Assembly (NCBI GenBank): GCA_036379295.1
Contig: DASVGY010000151.1
Location: forward strand, 1 to 24,578
Direction: 5' to 3'
From: Pseudopedobacter sp036379295
GTDB lineage: Bacteria > Bacteroidota > Bacteroidia > Sphingobacteriales > Sphingobacteriaceae
Length of the DNA: 24,578 bases
Part shown: in pieces, positions 22,069-24,578 of the stretch
Position numbering within the stretch: the first letter of the stretch is position 1
Layout of the letters: each line of letters starts with the position of its first letter
Made by a program: the position numbers and the translations under genes
The notes under the pieces: generated by a model
What the model was told of the DNA's origin: nothing
The model's database searches: none
The model's input: only the letters and a program-made list of their open reading frames with translations

Positions 22069-22572
22069 ATGGAAAAGAGATTAACAAGAGACCCACAAGA
22101 TAAAATGATAGCAGGTGTGGCTGCCGGAATTGCGCATTATTTTGAGTTAGATGTTACCTGGGTGCGGGTTGCTTTTGCTTTAGCTGTTTTCTTTGGGTTT
22201 AGCGGAGGTTTAATTTATATCATTTTGTGGATAGTTGTGCCAGAACAGTCCACGCCGTCCTATACATATACAGACTATCGCACAGAGCCAGAGATGCCAT
22301 TTCAACCTACGCACCAACGCAAAAATTCAGGTACAAGCTTGTTTTTTGGCTTTTTATTAATCGTTTTAGGAGGATATTTCTTGTTACAAGAATTTGATCT
22401 TTTGCCCTATTGGTTTAGCCTCAGAAAATTGTGGCCCCTAGCTTTAGTGATGTTTGGATTGCTAATATTATCGAAGACCAAAAAGACTAAGCAACCCATC
22501 AAAAAGCCTGACGAGCCAAGCCCTGATGATAGTGAATTTACAAACAAAACTGATGAAACCATCAACCTGTAG
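22069..22572 (+). CDS. PspC-domain membrane protein
   Basis: A 167-residue inner-membrane protein. The N-terminal PspC domain (about residues 1-62) shows KRLTRDPQDKMIAGVAAGIA, the pattern HYFELDVTWVRVAFAL and the end YIILWIVVPEQ. After a polar linker rich in Thr/Pro/Gln come two further membrane helices (TSLFFGFLLIVLGGYFLLQE, KLWPLALVMFGLLIL) of the LiaI/DUF5668 type, and then a charged Lys/Asp-rich tail. PspC domains sense or respond to envelope stress in the phage-shock system of proteobacteria. No PspA, PadR or sigma-54 activator gene is adjacent, so this is PspC outside the classic operon. It is 3 bases from the next gene, which repeats the same LiaI-type membrane motif. Confidence 0.88.
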   Translation: MEKRLTRDPQDKMIAGVAAGIAHYFELDVTWVRVAFALAVFFGFSGGLIYIILWIVVPEQSTPSYTYTDYRTEPEMPFQPTHQRKNSGTSLFFGFLLIVLGGYFLLQEFDLLPYWFSLRKLWPLALVMFGLLILSKTKKTKQPIKKPDEPSPDDSEFTNKTDETINL

Positions 22573-22575
22573 CTT

Positions 22576-23517
22576 ATGAAAGCGAGCAAAATATCTTGGG
22601 GAATTATCCTCATCTTTATTGGAACTGTTTTTCTACTCGAAAATTATGGCCTTATAAATTTTCACTGGACTTACGTTTGGCGCTTTTGGCCGGTAATCTT
22701 AATCATTATTGGCATTAACATTATTTTTTCGCGTTCTCAAACTACAATGGGTAAATTATTGGTAGTTTTCACCACAATTGCCGTATTAAGCTTACTGGTC
22801 ATCGCAAATCTAAATGCTCCCAAAAACATAGGCCACAATTGGTCTTACAATTTTGACGATGAGGATATCGAGGTTTCGACCGATTCTATTAACACCTCAG
22901 TTTATCAGGAAGACTATGAAAGTCGTTTTAAAACCGCAACACTCAACATCAATGGAGGTGCAAGTACCTTTACCATCAACAGCGGCAGTGATAAACTTTT
23001 TGAGTCGGCCACGCAAAAAAACAATAGCCGTTACTACCTACGTCGAACCGATGAAGATAGCACAGTAGTCTTAAATTTCAACTCAAAAGATCAAAACAAA
23101 CAGTTTGATTTTGACGATGCGGAACTCAGTAAAGTCGAAATAAAAATTAATCCAATGCCTTTGTGGAATATTAACCTAAACATGGGTGCAGGAAAAGCCC
23201 ACTTCGATTTAAGCAATAATCGCATAAAAAGCGTGAACATCAAGGGCGGTGCGGCTGACTTTAAGGTAAAGATAGGCTCGCTTTATAAAGACGTAAATCT
23301 ATCGGCAGAAACCGGAATCGCAAAAGTAAACATCTTAATTCCTGCAAGCTCTGGCTGTAAAATAATCACCAAAACCGGACTATCTGCTAAAAACTTTCCT
23401 GGTTTTAATAAAGCTGCAAACGGAACCTTTACATCCCCAAATTATGGCTCTGCCGGTAATAAAATCACAATAAGCTTAAAAGGCGGGCTGAGCGACTTCG
23501 AAGTTAACCGTTACTAA
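22576..23517 (+). CDS. LiaF/toast-rack-like membrane protein
   Basis: A 313-residue protein with an N-terminal membrane region. Its first helix pair, SWGIILIFIGTVFLLENYGL and VWRFWPVILIIIGINIIFSR, is the DUF5668/LiaI pattern also seen at the end of the preceding protein. A third helix, LLVVFTTIAVLSLLVIANLN, follows. The rest (about residue 85 to the end) is a repetitive beta structure with Gly/Ala/Asn turns, for example LNINGGASTFTINSGSD, NLNMGAGKAHFDLSNN, VNIKGGAADFKVKIGS and ISLKGGLSDFEV, in the style of the toast-rack/LiaF beta-solenoid. Such proteins take part in envelope-stress sensing in Firmicutes; here that role is inference. It lies between PspC and RDD genes with gaps of 3 and 6 bases. 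Confidence 0.85.
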   Translation: MKASKISWGIILIFIGTVFLLENYGLINFHWTYVWRFWPVILIIIGINIIFSRSQTTMGKLLVVFTTIAVLSLLVIANLNAPKNIGHNWSYNFDDEDIEVSTDSINTSVYQEDYESRFKTATLNINGGASTFTINSGSDKLFESATQKNNSRYYLRRTDEDSTVVLNFNSKDQNKQFDFDDAELSKVEIKINPMPLWNINLNMGAGKAHFDLSNNRIKSVNIKGGAADFKVKIGSLYKDVNLSAETGIAKVNILIPASSGCKIITKTGLSAKNFPGFNKAANGTFTSPNYGSAGNKITISLKGGLSDFEVNRY

Positions 23518-23523
23518 CTCTTA

Positions 23524-24132
23524 ATGGATAAAAAACTTTACTATTTAGTAATAGCCGGAAAACCCGCCGGACCCTTTACCATAGATCAACTTAAGTCTCA
23601 GCCAATCAAGCCCGACTCTTTTCTCAAAACGGACGAGATGGATGATTATAAAGAAGCTCATGAAATAGCGGAAGTAAGAGCCACCTTGGGTTTTTCAGAA
23701 GAATTTACCGCTCCCCAATATAAAGCGGGATTCGATTTGCGTTTGTTAGCAACCGCAATCGACTGGCTTATTGTGTTTGGTATATTTGCGTTTTTCGAAC
23801 TAATCTTAGCTCTGTCTCTGGCAGACCAATCTGCCACTCAACAGAATATTTTAAGCGGTCTTTTGCTTTTACCTTTCCTTAAATTGTTCTATAATATTTA
23901 CATGGAAAACTATCAGCAAGCCACCATCGGAAAAAAATTACTATCTATTAAAGTGACCGACACACGTGGATTAACACCATCTTTAAGGCAACACATTAGC
24001 AGAAATTTCGCAAAAATATTAAGCACACTTCCATTTTTTGCAGGCTATTTCTATCTTTTCTTAAACAAAGAACAACAAACATTACATGATAAACTAGCGG
24101 AAACATTAGTGGTTAAAGACAGGTTAATTTAG
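23524..24132 (+). CDS. RDD-family membrane protein with an N-terminal GYF-2 domain
   Basis: A 202-residue fusion of two modules. Residues 1-55 form a GYF-2-type domain (KLYYLVIAGKPAGPFTIDQL, then FLKTDEMDDYKEAHE), a cytoplasmic peptide-binding fold often attached to membrane proteins in Bacteroidota. Residues 70-200 are an RDD domain: AGFDLRLLATAIDWLIVFGI carries the Arg and Asp that define the family. Membrane helices follow, then the motif ATIGKKLLSIKVTDTRGLTP and a closing LHDKLAETLVV. RDD proteins are mostly uncharacterised; some have been linked to ion or solute transport. It is the last gene of the SDR-PspC-LiaF-RDD run and converges on the rRNA operon terminator. I see no strong hairpin of its own directly after the stop. 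Confidence 0.9.
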   Translation: MDKKLYYLVIAGKPAGPFTIDQLKSQPIKPDSFLKTDEMDDYKEAHEIAEVRATLGFSEEFTAPQYKAGFDLRLLATAIDWLIVFGIFAFFELILALSLADQSATQQNILSGLLLLPFLKLFYNIYMENYQQATIGKKLLSIKVTDTRGLTPSLRQHISRNFAKILSTLPFFAGYFYLFLNKEQQTLHDKLAETLVVKDRLI

Positions 24133-24167
24133 CAATCAATTATAAACATCACAAAGATATTAATTAT

Positions 24168-24345
24168 CAGGGCGTAACCCTCTGCCTCCCGCAGCGGCCA
24201 TTCAGCAGGGTCGGGCTATCCGCTCATACTCCACAGGCCTTATCCACAAGGCCGGTACCCGCTGCTATCCCTTACGCGAAGTCACACTCTGCACAGTTCC
24301 CCGGCCAGCGTGCCGCGCCCCCACAACAGCCCGCCGTTATCCCGC
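24168..24345 (-). other. GC-rich structured element between the rRNA operon terminator and the RDD gene
   Basis: The 328-base gap 24133-24460 contains a block that is far richer in G and C than its surroundings, with no reading frame. On the minus strand it runs from GGGATAACGGCGGG (24343-24330) to GGGATAGCAGCGGG (24271-24258), two 14-base words differing at two positions. The hairpin GGCCTT/AAGGCC (24236-24253) comes next, then GCGGATAGCCCGACCC (24223-24208), a CTGC/GCAG hairpin (24182-24194) and a final AGGG/CCCT hairpin around TTACG (24181-24169). The order GGGATAGCAGCGG, then GCGGATAGCCCGACCC, then a closing GGGnnACGCCC recalls a GC-rich intergenic element that I remember from many Bacteroidota genomes, often near RNA genes. 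Whether it is a transcribed RNA, a mobile repeat or a protein-binding region is unknown. Confidence 0.6.
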
Positions 24346-24364
24346 CACAAAAAAGTACGGGCAC

Positions 24365-24394
24365 AAAAAAGCCCCAGTCTTCCGGACTGGGGCT
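24365..24394 (-). terminator. Terminator of the rRNA operon
   Basis: A perfect 10-bp stem, AGCCCCAGTC (24370-24379) with GACTGGGGCT (24385-24394), has a 5-base loop and on the minus strand runs into six T (24370-24365). It lies about 67 bases beyond the 3' end of 5S rRNA and is the natural stop for the operon. Confidence 0.9.
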
Positions 24395-24460
24395 ATGGCC
24401 TTAGTGCAAGCCTGCTTAGTTAGTAATAAACGGTTTCACCGCCAAGCTTACATAATAAAG

Positions 24461-24572
<112 letters not shown>

Positions 24573-24578
24573 TATCTT

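Noticed and set aside
24395..24460. Possible tRNA between 5S rRNA and the operon terminator
   Set aside because: The minus-strand trailer has only one small hairpin and no T-loop GTTCRANYC or acceptor stem.

Overview
The window reads as the chromosome of a member of the Bacteroidota, most likely a Sphingobacteriaceae-type organism (Pedobacter or a relative). The reasons are: AT-rich DNA; start sites with no clear Shine-Dalgarno sequence; two good matches to the Bacteroidota -7 element TAnnTTTG (before HU and pgi); a tiny MPSGKKRKRHK-type basic protein next to RNase G; paired M16 peptidases; an exported DUF1800/DUF1501 pair; and a 5S rRNA of Bacteroidota type. The genus is inference; the phylum is fairly secure.

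Layout. 1-1100: the 3' end of acetyl-CoA synthetase (cut by the left edge) and a CsbD-like stress protein, each followed by a hairpin. 1100-1400: a gene-free stretch with a possible small RNA and two terminators. 1400-4370 (minus): HU, a membrane-anchored TPR protein, a 29-residue basic protein and RNase G, probably one transcript from a promoter at 4419-4426, with a strong hairpin ahead of rng and a TTG start for rng. 4537-6059 (plus): mutY and ssb, divergent from HU. 6120-8870 (minus): a catalytic M16 peptidase followed by an M16 paralogue without the zinc motif. 9101-10741 (plus): pgi. 10880-14049 (minus): DUF1800 then DUF1501, two exported proteins that recur together in many genomes. 14050-14372: gene-free, holding a co-centred imperfect palindrome with 13-bp ends. 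14373-15104 (minus): a DUF6503-like lipoprotein. 15350-17518 (plus): murQ, an acidic protein of unknown function, and aat. 17585-19595 (minus): a lipoprotein of unknown function and an RlmI-like methyltransferase. 19596-19794: a simple-sequence spacer with direct repeats. 19795-21275 (minus): the MlaE/MlaF lipid-transport pair. 21356-24132 (plus): a compact run of an SDR, a PspC-domain protein, a LiaF/toast-rack-like membrane protein and a GYF-RDD membrane protein. 24133-24578: a GC-rich structured element, the terminator of an rRNA operon and the 5S rRNA gene on the minus strand; the rest of the operon lies beyond the right edge.

Most of the content is core metabolism, DNA repair, RNA processing and envelope upkeep. 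I see no phage, integrase, transposase, CRISPR array, toxin-antitoxin pair or defence island, and no tRNA gene. The features that ordinary gene annotation would miss are non-coding: the GC-rich element downstream of the rRNA operon, the palindrome at 14178-14374, the hairpin ahead of rng, and the possible small RNA near 1200-1303. I did not find a convincing wholly new multi-gene system.
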